Shown here: piece after piece, positions 1 to 11,768 of the stretch
How the letters are laid out: the number at the start of each line of letters is the position of its first letter
Position numbering within the stretch: the first letter of the stretch is position 1
Assembly (NCBI GenBank): GCA_025200525.1
Contig: CM045759.1
Span: 1,488,001 to 1,552,000, forward strand
Source: Camellia lanceoleosa
Taxonomy: Eukaryota; Streptophyta; Magnoliopsida; Ericales; Theaceae
Reading direction: 5' to 3'
DNA length: 64,000 nucleotides
Translations under genes and position numbers: made by a program
The notes under the pieces: generated by a model
Databases searched by the model: none
What the model saw: only the letters and a program-made list of their open reading frames with translations
Told to the model about the DNA's origin: nothing

Positions 1-961
1 AAAGTACTGACACACCAAAGAGATGTCCTGTGACATCAAGCTAAGGGGTGCCAAGCCATATAGCTACCGAGTAGGGTTGGCCAAGTGGTGCTATAGGCCT
101 TGCCTTGGATGCCCTAGTGCTTTGGGTTGTTCTCTAATACCATGCCTTAGCTGGTTGAGTGGTGCTCTAGCTGAGCCAAATTGTTGTGCACATTACCTAG
201 CTAGGCCACCATACTTGGTGGTTCAAGTGCTTCTGCTTAGGCTAGGTTCATAGCAATAATGGTCTATTTGAAAGATGATGTGATGCCTACAGGGTGCCAC
301 TTGGAGCTTCTTTAACCTAAGTTGGAGGTAGTGTGGTGCCTACTATCCCTGTCACGTGATGGCTACCAAATAACCACACTATTACTAAATTTGGTTTCTT
401 TAATTTTTATTCTTTTTTCCTTTATATGGTATTTGCTTCATTATCAGTTAACCCAATTGGCTTACTTTCACTTACATCCATAAATATAGAAGTGTAATAT
501 GGATATTGATATTGATATTGATATGGATCTAGATTTGGGTTTTGTGATGGAAATATGATCTTTAATATGGTTCTAGAAGTTCAATATGTGATGAAGCTTA
601 GTGGCCATCATTGCTTAGGCTAGTTTTGTAAGAGATGATGTGGTGCCTACAAGGTGCCACTTGGAAGTTCTTTAATCTGAGTTGGAGATAGCGTGACACC
701 TACAATGCCTGTCACGTGGTGATGGCCATCAAATAACCACACTGTAACTACATTTTGCTTTCTTTAATTTCTCCCCTTTTTTCTTTAATATGGTATTTTC
801 TTCATTATCAGACTCAGTTAACCCAATTGACCTACTTTCGCTTATATCCATATGTATAGATGTGTAATTTGAGATTGCTATGATTTGGGTTTGTGATAGA
901 AACATGATCTTTGTTATGATTCTGATATAAAGCTTTTTGGCAATCAATTGGTTTTATGTAG
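1..961. repeat. Intronic or upstream sequence with a diverged tandem duplication
   Basis: No coding exon could be supported here. About 250-590 and 615-935 are two diverged direct copies. Both carry the sequences GATGATGTG.TGCCTACA, GGTGCCACTTGGA, CTGTCACGTG, CAAATAACCACACT, AGTTAACCCAATTG and a closing ATGATCTTT. The block ends at the acceptor of the exon at 962, so it is probably intron of that gene. Positions 1-230 contain quasi-repeated GGTGCTCTAGCTGAGCC-like phrases of unknown nature. Confidence 0.5.
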
Positions 962-3900
962 GTATCCTTCCTCGGTACCTCGTAGGCAGCTTTTTGCAGA
1001 TATGCAAAGAGACAGATTCCTTGACAATGATCAAGGGGATACAAGCTCAAACTTTCTTGATCTAGACTGGTTATCTTCCTCCGGTAATTCTTGTGATGAA
1101 GAGTTGTATGAGAGGTAATTATTAGTTAATTGCTGATGGGGCAAAATCTTGTTAGTGAAGTTACCTATTTTTAATTTATACTCAGTTGTAAACTTCAGCT
1201 AAGTAGGAAAAGTTCTATATCAAAATGTGAAGAAAGAGTTGTTGGTCCTATAGCATTTTACTATTCTCATGAAATCATGTCACTACTACAATTGAAGCTT
1301 ACTGAAAACTTTTTAACTTCTGATGACAAGATTGTGTTACTGATCCCACTATACTATATGATAACAAGATTGTGTTGATTTTGTTAACAAGTAACTATCA
1401 GTTTGTTATCCTTGCATGTTCTCCGGTCTTTTTCTTTTTTCTTTTTAATGAAAAAAATCAAAAGTTTGTTTTATTGTTCCTTGTTATTTATTTATTTTGT
1501 GCACCGTAGCTATATATGTGTTTATACTTGATGTATGTTACACTATTCGTGTTGTTATTTCTTATTTTTATCTTTCAATGTTGAATGGAAATGCCATAAT
1601 ATTGCTGTCAACTGTAAGCATTTTGATGATATTAGTAATAAGTCTCTTCCTTCCATTGGCTTCTACCTTGAGGATATTCTAGCCATGTCCCTCTATTCTT
1701 TTTGGAACATCTGTCTAAGTGTGTTAACTATGACATTTCCAGACAGTCTTCTTAATTTTAAAATATCATTTAAAAATCTGAAATTGTTTTCTAGATAATA
1801 AACATGGTTACTGTACTCGATCATAAATTATGCTAATAATTCTTGACTAATATTTGCTTAAAATTTGTCCTACCATGAAGTTGCCCTGAAAATTTCCATG
1901 GATAGGCTTATTGATTATCTTGAACTGTATTGTTTATTTTCATTGTACATTATGAATTGTTATAGGAGAAAATTCGTCGACCCCCCCATTTCTTATGTTG
2001 TAGGTCAATGCTCATTAGTTCTCCAATTGCGGGAGTGTCATCGGAGAATGTCATTAATGGGATAATGGGAGACATGACTCCATCTACCAGCGAAAATGGA
2101 TCCAGCATGAAGGTTAGTGCCTTCTTTTATCGTGCCAGTCAAGTATACACAATTATTATGTGATCATTTAGTTATAATATTAGATATGCATAAATTGCAC
2201 GAAACTCTGAAAAATGAAAGCCATTCCTTGCCAGCCATTTCGCAACATGCCCCACATAATGCCTTAGATTGTTTTTATTTTCATGTTTTGATTATTCACA
2301 AAAAATGTGTTAAAGATTGTTCATCGTAGAATCAATCATTTGGTGTCTTTAGTGCATAGCAGAGGGTGGACTAGAACTAAGGAACACCGACACTTCTAAG
2401 AGATGGCTTCTTGTGTTAGACACCGACACGACCCTCGTCGGACAACATGCCCTACTATTTTAAAAAAATTTCTAGATTCAGAAATGCTTCAGACACTTGA
2501 ACACATGTTTCTATCACTTAGACACATGAAACACATTACTAGTTTGAATAAATTAACTTATAATTCAATAATAAAATAAAAATAACGTAAATTTATACTT
2601 ATTCTCTTGCTTTAGACTTTAAAAATTATTATATTTGGACGGGTAAATTACACTTACATCCCCTGTGGTTTACCTTAATTACAGATACCTCTCCTATGGT
2701 TTCAAAAATTACATAGACTTCCCTTACTTTTGAAAATAATAGTCAGATTCCCCTTCTGTTAGAACCACATTACGAAAGTAACCAAACAAAGTGACATCAA
2801 CAACAATAAACACATAAATGTCCAAAATACGCTTCCAATTTTTCAGTACCTGTATACTTTCCCTCCAAACAACATGATAATGATGAATATTTTTTTACAC
2901 CAAGTTAATTTTTTTATATATGTATATGTTTTGAATTATCTTGTACTAGGAATGTTGGTTGTTTAAAAATTAATTTTGCACCCAAAAAAGAAAAAAAATC
3001 ATGTGAAAATGATGAGCATTTTTTTTTTAATTTTAATTTTTTACACCAAATTAATTATTATTTTTTTCATAATTTTTATAAAAAAAAAATTGATTATGAA
3101 AATTAAACCAAACAAAAAGTGTTATGATTCACTTTCCCTATATAGTGTGTATATATTTGTTTTGGATTGCTTTGTACTGGAAAGGTTGGTTATGATAGTA
3201 TAATACATTGACCTTTAAATAATAAAAAAATAAAAAATAAAAACCAAAAAGAGAAATAAAAATAAGAACTCTAATAGGAAACAAAAAGAGAAATAAAAAT
3301 AAAAAATCCAATATGTTTGGTTTCAATTTTCTAGATTCAATTTTTTGGAATTTGAGCTTTTTATTTTTCGTATTTTTGTTTTTAATGAATATTTTTAAAA
3401 TTTTAAGCATTTTTTTTTAAAAAAAACTTTTTTATATGCACCTTACTTTTTATTTTTTTTAATAAATAACAAGATTTATTAAAAAGCATCAAGAAGATGC
3501 AAAGAATACAAGAGCAGCAAAAGAGCAAGACCAAAACCACCTAACCAACTACAAGATCCATAAAATCTAAGAAAGAAAACAAATCCAGATCGCCTTTACA
3601 CTCTAACCAACTATACAAGGTTACTAAGAACCGATTTTGCAATCATAACACTGACTGGTCAACATCTTGAAAAGTATGCCTATTTCATTCCAATCACACC
3701 AGCCACATTAAACAGAAAGGCACCAACAACTACACTTGACACCGACATTGCTGAACATGAGCCCCTTGCCAACTCCACAACATGTCCACAACTCCCTTTG
3801 GTTGCACCCACATAATCCCAAAAAGGGAACATGGCCAACCGCCAAAGTCGCGAAGCAAAAAAACAATGAAGAAATAAATGGTCAACAGACTCTGCTTCCG

Positions 3901-6900
3901 CACAACACATACAACAACGATTGACTAACACATGCCGCTGGCAAACAAGATTATCAATTGTAAGATTTCGGCCTAAGGCAGCTGTCCATAAAAAGAAAAC
4001 TACCTTAGAAGGAACACAAGGCACCAATATACTTCGCTATGGAAACACACAATCCACCCCCTTCCCCAACCCCCACCAAACTCCGATAAAAAGAGCGAAC
4101 AGAAAACCGACCTTTGGCACCTGCCACATTCCAAACCAACACGTCTTTCCCCCTTCCCAAGAAGCCCAAACCACAAAGAAAGCCAAACAACTCCCCTAAC
4201 TGACCTTCTTCCCAATCCTGAACTTCTTGCTGAAGCTGAATATCCCAAACCGCCACCTCCCCATCCCCCAAATAAGAAGCAATTGTAGCCTTCTGATCCC
4301 TTGCAATACTAAAAATCAAAGGGAATTGCACCTCCAAAGCCACCTCCCCACACCATCTATCATTTCAAAATCTAACCTTCTCCCCAGTCTCCACTCGAAA
4401 ATTCACCCTCTTCCAAAACTCTCCCCTCCCCAACCAAATTTCTTTCCACAAACCCCGCCCATGAGATCCCACCACATCCCCCAGCTGCCAATTCCCCTCA
4501 ACAATCCCAAACTTAGAGGCTACAACCCTAAGCCAAAAGTGATCCCACTCACTAGCAAATCGCCATAACCATTTCCCTAACAAAGCCCTGTTAAACTCCA
4601 CCAAACTCCGCACCCCTAAACCACCCACCGCCTTAGGGCAACAAATCTACTCCCAATCAACCAAGTGATATCTGAAATCCTTACTTCCACTTCCTCACAG
4701 AAAATCAAGTTGAAGCTTCTCTAAGGGAGCAGCCACAGAGACGGGAATAACATGCAATGACATAAAGTAAGTCGGAAGACTGCTCAACACACTCTTAATC
4801 AGAGTCAACCGTCCCCCTTTCGATAAACATTGACGCTTCCAGCCAGCCAAACGCCGTTGAACCCGCTCTACCACCCCATCCCACATCCTTTTTGCCTTGA
4901 AACTAGCACCCAAAGGCAAACCCTAGTAAGTCACTGGTAAATTGACCATCTTGCATCCTAGAACCGCCGCTAATATTGGCAGCCTCTCAACCTCTCCCAC
5001 CGAAATCAACTCAGACTGACTTAAATTAATCTGTAAGCCCGAAATTGCCTCAAAACAAATCAGAACACATCGAAGATAGCCTAACTGCACTAGATCTGCA
5101 TCACAGAAAACCAAAGCATCCTCTGCATACAGTAAATGAGACACCCCCATTACTGTCCCTGATGACGAGCCCACCTGAAAACCTTGCAACAGACCTGCAT
5201 GAACAGCCCTGGACAACAATCTACTAAAGGCCTCCATAACAAGGATAAATAAAAGAGGAGATAAAGGATCCCCCTGCCGAAGACCCCGATAAGTCGAAAA
5301 GAAACCGGCCGGAGAACCATTCACCAACACAGACATCCGCACCATGGAGACACAAAACTTCGCCCACTGACACCATCTATCACCAAAGCCGATCCGACCC
5401 ATCATATAAAACAGAAAATCCCTATTCACATTATCATAGGCCTTCTCGATATCCAGCTTACAGACCAAACCAGGTCGCCCATCCCGGACTTAAGAATCAG
5501 CACATTCATTAGCCACCAAAACCGCATCTAGAATCTGCCTCCCCTCGACAAAAGCATTCTGGGATTCAGACACCACATCTGACAACACATCTCAAAGGCG
5601 ATTCGCCAATACTTTTGCCAACAGTTTATACACACTGCTAAGCAAACTAATAGGCCTGAAGTCCCTTACATCCTCAGCCACCCCTTTCTTCGGAATTAAA
5701 GCTAGGAAGGTTGCATTAAAGCTCCTCTCAAACTACCCGGACATGAAAAAGGCCTTAAACATTGCCATTATGTCCTGCTTGACCACACTCCAACAGTGTT
5801 GGAAGAATGCCATAGTGAAACCATCTGGAACCGGAGCCTTATCACCACTAATCACCTTCAAAGCCCCAAACACCTCCTCTGTAAAGGCCCACTCCAACCC
5901 CTCTTTACTCTCTACAGAGATAACATCAAACAGGACCCCATCCAACCTCGGCCTCCATTCCCCATCCTAAGCCTGAAAGAGTCGCTGATAAAAACCCACA
6001 ATGCCTCCCCGAATATCCTCATCAGTAACCAAATCTCTTCCATCCACCCGCATTCGCACAATTTGGTTGGCCCTTCTATGGCTATTAGCCGTTCGATAAA
6101 AGAACTTGGTATTCCGATCCCCCTCTTTCAACCATAAACATCAAGATTTCTGGCGAAAACATGTCTCTTCCATACGAGCCAAATGAACGTAATCCTGCCT
6201 GGCCGCATCCCTTCTAACTAAATCCGCCTCTAAAAGGCTGCCAGAAACCTCCTGAGCATCTAAGGACTGAAGGATGGCCACTACTTCTGCTTTCTAAACC
6301 TTCACCTGGCCAAAAACCTCCTTATTTCACTTTTTCAAATCCCTTTTGAGTAATTTCAATTTCTGAGCCAACATACGACTAGGAGTACCATAAACCATGT
6401 AAGTACTCCACCATCCACCAACCCTTCCTAAAAAATCTTCCGATTGCAACCACATGTTTTTGAAATGAAAAGGCGTTGGTCCACTAATAAACCCCCCACT
6501 GCTAAGCATAATCGGCTAATGATCTGACACAGGACGAGGTAACCGACATCGCACCACCTCTGTAAAATGCTCCTTCCACCCACTAGTAACCAGAAATCTA
6601 TCAATCCGAGACATCTAGTGGCCATTAGACTAAGTAAAACTCCCCCCCTAAAGAGGCAAATCGACCAAGTTCAACGCATCAATAAAAGCACAAAACCATT
6701 GCATCGACCCCTGTACCCTATTACACCCCATTTTCTCCACTAGCCATTGAACCAAATTAAAATCACCCCCCACACACCACGGCTCTGACCAGCGATGCGC
6801 AACATTCACCAACTCACCCAAAAAATCACTCCTCTCAGAATTGCGGACCGGGCCATACATCCCTGAAAACACCCACCGAAAATTGTCCTCCACACAACGA

Positions 6901-9900
6901 AACAGACAAGATACCGAAAAACCTCCTACCTCTTCATCATCCTTCACTATCACTCTTTTATCCCAACAGAGTAAAACCCCCCCAGCTGTACCCATAGCTG
7001 GTAAATATGCCCAATCCACAAACCTATCACCCCAAGCCTCTCTCACCACATCTCCACTCAACGCCTCCATTTTTGTCTCCTACAAACACACCACGTCCGC
7101 ACTAGCACTGCGAAGAACTAAATGGACAGCAAGGCGTTTAACCCTGTCATTCAAGCCATGCACATTCCACGATACCACTTTTAACTTCATTTTAACAACA
7201 GAGGACCTCCTCGCTCTCTTCTTGGGCCCCGCCCAACCATTTCCCCTCCATGGTCATAATTAACAGAGCACTCCAAATTTCTGAGCTCCCGCTTCCCTTT
7301 ACGGTATGCTACTGCGTCCATACCAGCCTCCTTAATTGGAGCCCCATGCCTCCATGAGGTTTCCACTGCTCTGAACAAGCACATGGCCTCTGTTTCGTGG
7401 CCTTAAAAAGAAACCCCAAGTAATCTACTGACCTCACTAGTCCTATTGAGCACCCACTCCGAAACTGCTTCATCGGACGAATCCTCCAACCTAGTCAACT
7501 CCTCCTTACATTCGGCCTCATCCAGAGACAAATTAGGACAGTCTTTTCCACGATCAGACTGTAACGAAAGGGCAATAGGATGGGCCCCGAGAGACAATTC
7601 CCTCCCGATAGGCCCAGGTACAGATTCGATCCTATCCACCCACGCATTCGCCTCACCTTACATCGTGTTGTACACAGTTCTGCCCCAAGTCATCTTCTGT
7701 ATCAAATGAGTGGCCCGACGCCTCATCGTCCTCCGACACCTGGTGCAACCCACCTAACACCACCTCCCGATCGTGGGTCGACGTCAACGGTGCATCCCGC
7801 TGCGCAATCTCTGTATCTAAGGTCAAGACCTGAAACACTTGGGCAACTGGGGTTGTCAACCCAATCTGGCCTTCAACCCCCTTCACAAGACAACCCAACT
7901 CTTTCAAGCCCATTCCCTGAGCCCCATCCTTAGTTGGGCCCACTCCAACTTTTCACTACATCAGCTGAAACCCCTCTCAACATCTCTATTATTTACTCCC
8001 CTATCACGGCCTAAAGGAGGACCAACCCACAACTGGGCCTTGGAATGATGAGCCTAGGGCCCTTGCACTTTTTGGTTGCCAAGCCTTACGTGTTCCAACC
8101 ATCTCTTTGAAAACGGCAACTTCTTCTTCCCCAAATCACGGCGACCATCACGCATAGCATATTGCACATGATTCTGATTTTCCTGTGCCAACTCACGTCG
8201 CACACCCTGCTCCGGCGTGTCAAAAAGCTCTACCACCAATCCATCCTCCGACCAAATAGGCAGCGTATACCTCCGAAAACCCCAGTGGATGGTGATTCTC
8301 ACCGGAGCACCCCTAGCGGAACCACGAACCTTGATTCGAACACAACCGAGAGGTCCCCCCATCGTTGTCGCAGCATCAACCTCCAGAAAAACCCCACAAC
8401 AATCACCAATCGCACGAAACACATGCTCTCCACGAAAATGCAGCGGAAGCCCTAGGACTTGCACCCAAAAACTCTGTTTATGTGATTGATTGCTTCCCCT
8501 CAAACAAAATGCCTCCAACGACCACCAATCAAGGCACAGTCGACGTCTTTCAACCATCCAATTACCTTCCAGTATTCTGAAAGCATTTGCCTTTGACGGA
8601 AAAGCAAACAACACATATTGGCCACCGATGGCCTGCACCTCCACACCGCCATTGACCTTCCACATGCACTAGACCGATCATGATAAGAAAGAAAGCTCCA
8701 TCCCCTGTTCCCCCATAGCCCCCACTCTCCCTACCAAGCATGACTCCAAAAACGAGACCCAATCAACACCAGACCCCTGTCGCACAACCACATCATCCTC
8801 CCTAACCCCTGGGACGACCACCGCCTGCCCACTCGGCCAAGATCTCGCCCCATAGTGTGACTTCCCTTTAAGGATCCAGCCATTGCCCATTGAAAAACCC
8901 TCCGAAACCAGTGCAACACCATCCCATCCATCCCCGAACAATGATTGTGGAATGAAAAGTTGACTACGATGATCACCCATGTGAACCACAATCTGAACTG
9001 CCGCCCCCTCCTCCTCCGGTCACAATCAACACGCGACACCACGCCTTCCCCCGAAAACCCAACCCAAAAACAACCCAACTGTGTTTACCTTGGATGCCTC
9101 GCGCAACTGATCCACAACCCATTTAATCTCTACACCAAACAGTTCAATGGCTCTGCGAATCCCTTGGCCACGTTTGACAATATCTACCTGTCGCCGCCCT
9201 ATCCCATGAGCCAACCCTTCTTCGAACTCAAAGGAACGATCGCCAAAAAAAATCAATCGCCGACGAAGCCCCTCCTTCAACCCTTCTTAGATGCACCTTA
9301 TTTAGATGTATCTAAAAAGTAAAACATTTTTTTCACAAATATTATACTTTTTAAGTGTATTTATGTTAGGTGTTTCTAAAAATTTTTAAAAAAATTACTT
9401 AAAATATTACAAAAATTTAGTGAAAATAAAGAAAAAATACAAAAATAATTTTTTTTAATTTTCTGCAGAGTGAATCCTGAAAAGTGAAAGTAAACAAGTT
9501 AGGATTTAAAAGTTTAGTTATGTTGACTATATTCCTAAATCCTGTGAGATTTGTTTTTTCTTCTATTTTTCAATAGCCTTGCACAGTGGGATATAAAAGT
9601 TTAGTTATGGTAACTTTAAATTTTGAAATTTTTTTATTTCAAGAATGGTTTTGAAAAATAATTATAAAAACATGGTAAATTTTATAATATTAATAATTAA
9701 AAACATAAACTTTTTTATGAATCTATAATAATTTCTTAGATTTAAGTGTAAACTCACTTGGAGATAGAAACTAACAATAACCTCGGATAGTAGGTCACTC
9801 ATTTATCTTTCTATGAGATTTGGTGGGTTAGATGAGGCAATGTTAGGGTAGTTAGGTTGATAGAGAGAGGAAGATGGAATGGGGGTATTTTAGTTATTTA

Positions 9901-11768
9901 ATGTTATTTTTTACACTTTTTGGAACAAAGTTGATAGAAGAGGGGGGGAATCTGATTATTATTTTTGAAAGTAAGGGAGATTTGTGTAATTTTTGACACT
10001 ATAGGGGAGGTACCTATAATTAAGGTAAACTTCAGGGGAGGTAGATGTTATTTATCCCATTTGGACTAAATATTCATATATATGACATATAGTGATTGCT
10101 TATCTTTATATGTCATGTCAAATATACAAAATTTTATATTTTGTGTGCGCCCATCACGTGTTGTGTCCTATATTTTTTGAAAGGGTAAATTATACTGATA
10201 CCTCCTAAGATTTATGTTTATTACAGTTTCCCTTCTCATCTTTTGGAAATTACATCTCCCTCTCTGAGGTTTAAAGTTTCATTACAAATTTCCTCCCTCA
10301 GCAATTTAATTTTTTAAATACCAATTTTGCCCTCACTGAGTAAATTACATTGACACCCCTCACATTTTAGAAATTACAATCCCCACCCTAAAGTTTAAAG
10401 TAGCATTACCAATTGCCCCCTCGGTTAGTGTTAGTTGGAAAAAAAAATTCATTGAAAAAAGAAATTAATTGGAAAAAAAATTTGTTAGTAAAATTTTTTA
10501 AATTTACGTTTAAAAAACACGTAAAACTCATTTTTTTTTTTTTTTTTTCCCTCAAATTGACAAACCAGGACAACAATTTATAAATTAAAAAAATTATCAA
10601 ACAAGTTTTTATGACAATTTTTAAAATTTTTGTAAATATAAATTGAAAACTGAAAATGAAATGGTTACCAAACAGGTCTCAGATAGTAAAAATGTTATAA
10701 AATTAACAAATAATTAAATAAGTTACCAGCAATGATAATTATTTCTTATTTCTTATTTCTTATTTCTTATTTCTTATTTTTTAATCAAATTAATTTTTAA
10801 TTTTAAAAAAAAAAATTTAAAAATCAAATCATACATAGCCTAAGAATCTTTTAATAAGTCATTTTTTACGTTAGTAACTTATTTAATTATTTGTTAATTT
10901 TATCATATTTTTACCATTTGAAGTCTGTTTGGTAACCATTTCGTTTTCAATTTTCAATTTATATTACAAAAATTTTAAAAATTGTCATAAAAACTTGTTT
11001 GATAATTTTTTTAATTTATAAATTGTTGTCTCGGTTTGTCAATTTGAGGAAAAAACGTAAATTCAAAAAATGAGTTTACGTTGGTTTTTAAACAGAAATT
11101 TAAAAAATTTTACTTACAAAATTTTTTTTGAATGAATTTTTTTTCCAACTAATACTAACCAAGGGAGCAATTGGTAATGTTGCTTTAAACCTTAGGGAGG
11201 GGATTGTAATTTTTAAAATGTGAGGGGTGTCAATGTAATTTACCCAGTGAGGGCAAAATTGGTATTTAAAAAAATTAAATTTCTGGGGGGAAATCTGTAA
11301 TGAAATTTTAAACTTCAGGAAGGGAGATGTAATTTCCAAAAGAGGAGGGGTGGAATTGTAATAAACATAAACCTCAAGGGTATCAGTGTAATTTATCATT
11401 TTTGAAAATTTGCATGTCAGTGTGTTTGTGTCTGTGTCTATGCTTGATAAGACAAGGATATTTATATTCATCAATTTTACGAATAGCTGCTTCTACATTT
11501 TTTCCTTACCGAAATATATCATTTATACAAGATTAGCTTGTTTTAACATGATCTAAAGAGAATTTTGGTTGGAGAATGTAGGTAGTTTTTGCTTTTGTTT
11601 TTATCCTTAATGCTTATATGGCTCTCTATTTTCCTGTTATATTGGTAGGAAAGGGAGCAAACAGGAACAGAGCTATCCTATGATGATGCCCAGAATTTCG
11701 AAGGTCTCCAAGAATTTTCTGCTAATTTTGTGCGCTGGGTGACCTATGGAGAGACGCTCTGCATTTGA
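962..11768 (+). CDS. Last three exons of an unrecognised plant gene (5' part outside window)
   Basis: Three plus-strand exons join in one open frame: 962-1114 (acceptor ATGTAG, donor GTAATT), 2004-2112 (acceptor TTGTAG, donor GTTAGT) and 11649-11768, ending in TGA. Phases fit: one base before a TAT codon at 962, then AG|G across the first junction and a codon boundary at the second. The 126-residue tail is hydrophilic, rich in Ser, Asp, Glu and Asn, with segments such as [18 protein letters not shown] and [15 protein letters not shown] see no membrane segment or known domain and do not recognise the family. It looks like the disordered C-terminus of a regulatory or scaffold protein, which is inference. 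The last intron (2113-11648) is about 9.5 kb only because of two fold-back transposons and a LINE. Matching splice phases over that distance argue that the gene is still intact. The start lies upstream of the window. Confidence 0.6.
2365..2550. repeat. Dispersed repeat, related to 28205-28400
   Basis: Both places share phrases in the same order: ACACTTCTAAGA-like, GTCGGACA, CATGTCCTAC or CATGCCCTAC followed by TTTTAAA, then GCTTCAGACACTTG and GAAACATATTAC or GAAACACATTAC. They are diverged copies of one dispersed element, class unknown. This copy lies in the last intron of the gene ending at 11768; the other lies in an intron of the KIN-7 gene. Confidence 0.5.
3680..4027 (-). pseudogene. LINE ORF2 C-terminal zf-RVT segment
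   Basis: The open stretch reads [20 protein letters not shown] followed by a C-x2-C...H-x4-C arrangement (CCMCC, then DHLFLHC), typical of the zinc-binding reverse-transcriptase domain at the C-terminus of plant LINE ORF2. It joins, after frameshifts, the linker pieces at 4000-4350 and 4365-4628 ([16 protein letters not shown]), which are also standard plant LINE sequence between RT and zf-RVT. Confidence 0.8.
4695..5945 (-). pseudogene. LINE reverse transcriptase, broken, catalytic motif YAED
   Basis: From the N-terminal side (high coordinates) it shows [19 protein letters not shown] (canonical form APGPDGF), then [17 protein letters not shown] (motif A), [20 protein letters not shown] (motif B), [11 protein letters not shown] (motif C) and the thumb sequence [20 protein letters not shown]. 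Motif C normally reads F/Y-A-D-D; here the first catalytic aspartate is glutamate (bases 5118-5129). Stops and frameshifts separate the pieces at about 5470-5730 and 4920. It would have copied LINE RNA at the nicked target. It is now inactive. Confidence 0.85.
6648..7190 (-). pseudogene. LINE ORF2 endonuclease domain with a nonsense change
   Basis: ORF2 appears to begin at 7190 with [15 protein letters not shown], the usual start of plant LINE apurinic/apyrimidinic-type endonucleases. The conserved CLQETK motif reads CL-stop-ETK: the Gln codon CAG became TAG at 7080-7082. Downstream come [20 protein letters not shown] and [12 protein letters not shown], all endonuclease landmarks, with GGDFN a catalytic-core segment. 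Further stops interrupt the following PL.GGSFTWSNG-like stretch near 6650. Confidence 0.8.
8054..9280 (-). pseudogene. LINE ORF1 (DUF4283 / gag-like) remnant
   Basis: The longest open part (8665-8054) reads [20 protein letters not shown], then [20 protein letters not shown] and [20 protein letters not shown]. This is the DUF4283 RNA-binding-like domain followed by the region before a CCHC knuckle, as in plant LINE ORF1. A separate upstream frame (9280-9026) gives the N-terminal part, with [12 protein letters not shown] and [15 protein letters not shown]. The two are separated by stops and frameshifts. ORF1 proteins coat LINE RNA. Confidence 0.75.
10183..11398. mobile_element. Non-autonomous Mutator-like fold-back element
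   Basis: Almost the whole 1.2 kb is one inverted repeat centred near 10,790. The left arm GGGTAAATTATACTGATACC onward pairs with the right arm ending GGGTATCAGTGTAATTTATC. Inner stretches also pair: 10570-10640 with 10950-11030, and 10655-10735 with 10870-10935. It is flanked by a perfect 9-bp duplication, TTTTTGAAA, at 10174-10182 and 11399-11407, the Mutator signature. The loop holds about five copies of an ATTTCTT unit (10740-10780). It encodes no protein. Confidence 0.85.

Larger units (their letters stand above)
3446..9290 (-). mobile_element. LINE (L1-type non-LTR retrotransposon), near full length, degenerate
   Basis: It is read on the minus strand. The 5' end lies at 9290 and the A-rich 3' tail at 3446-3462. 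It is bounded by a perfect 10-bp target-site duplication, ATGCACCTTA, at 3436-3445 and 9291-9300. In order it carries an ORF1 gag-like region (9280-8054), a Pro/Ser-rich linker (about 8050-7260), an apurinic-type endonuclease (7190-6650), reverse transcriptase (about 5950-4690) and a zf-RVT/RNase-H-side cysteine cluster (4030-3680). Base composition (C-rich on plus, G-rich on minus) differs sharply from its AT-rich surroundings. Frameshifts and stops in several places make it inactive. The intact duplication suggests a fairly recent insertion. Confidence 0.9.
2641..10058. mobile_element. Mutator-like element with long inverted terminal repeats, split by a LINE
   Basis: The first about 115 bases (GGGTAAATTACACTTACATC onward) match the reverse complement of the last about 115 (ending near 10058) with scattered mismatches. 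The flanks TATTTGGAC (2632-2640) and CATTTGGAC (10058-10066) form an 8-of-9-base duplication. Nine-base duplications with long terminal inverted repeats are the Mutator pattern; an 8-bp hAT reading cannot be excluded. Without the nested LINE (3446-9290) the element is about 1.6 kb. Its two inner halves still share inverted similarity: a TGAATC..GAAAA.TGAAA phrase near 9470-9490 pairs with 3315-3345. It is therefore a fold-back. No transposase is visible, so it was non-autonomous. Confidence 0.75.

Noticed and set aside
7446..8489. Plus-strand frames rich in Pro, Ser and Thr
   Set aside because: They are antisense to the LINE ORF1 and linker, whose composition creates open frames on the other strand.
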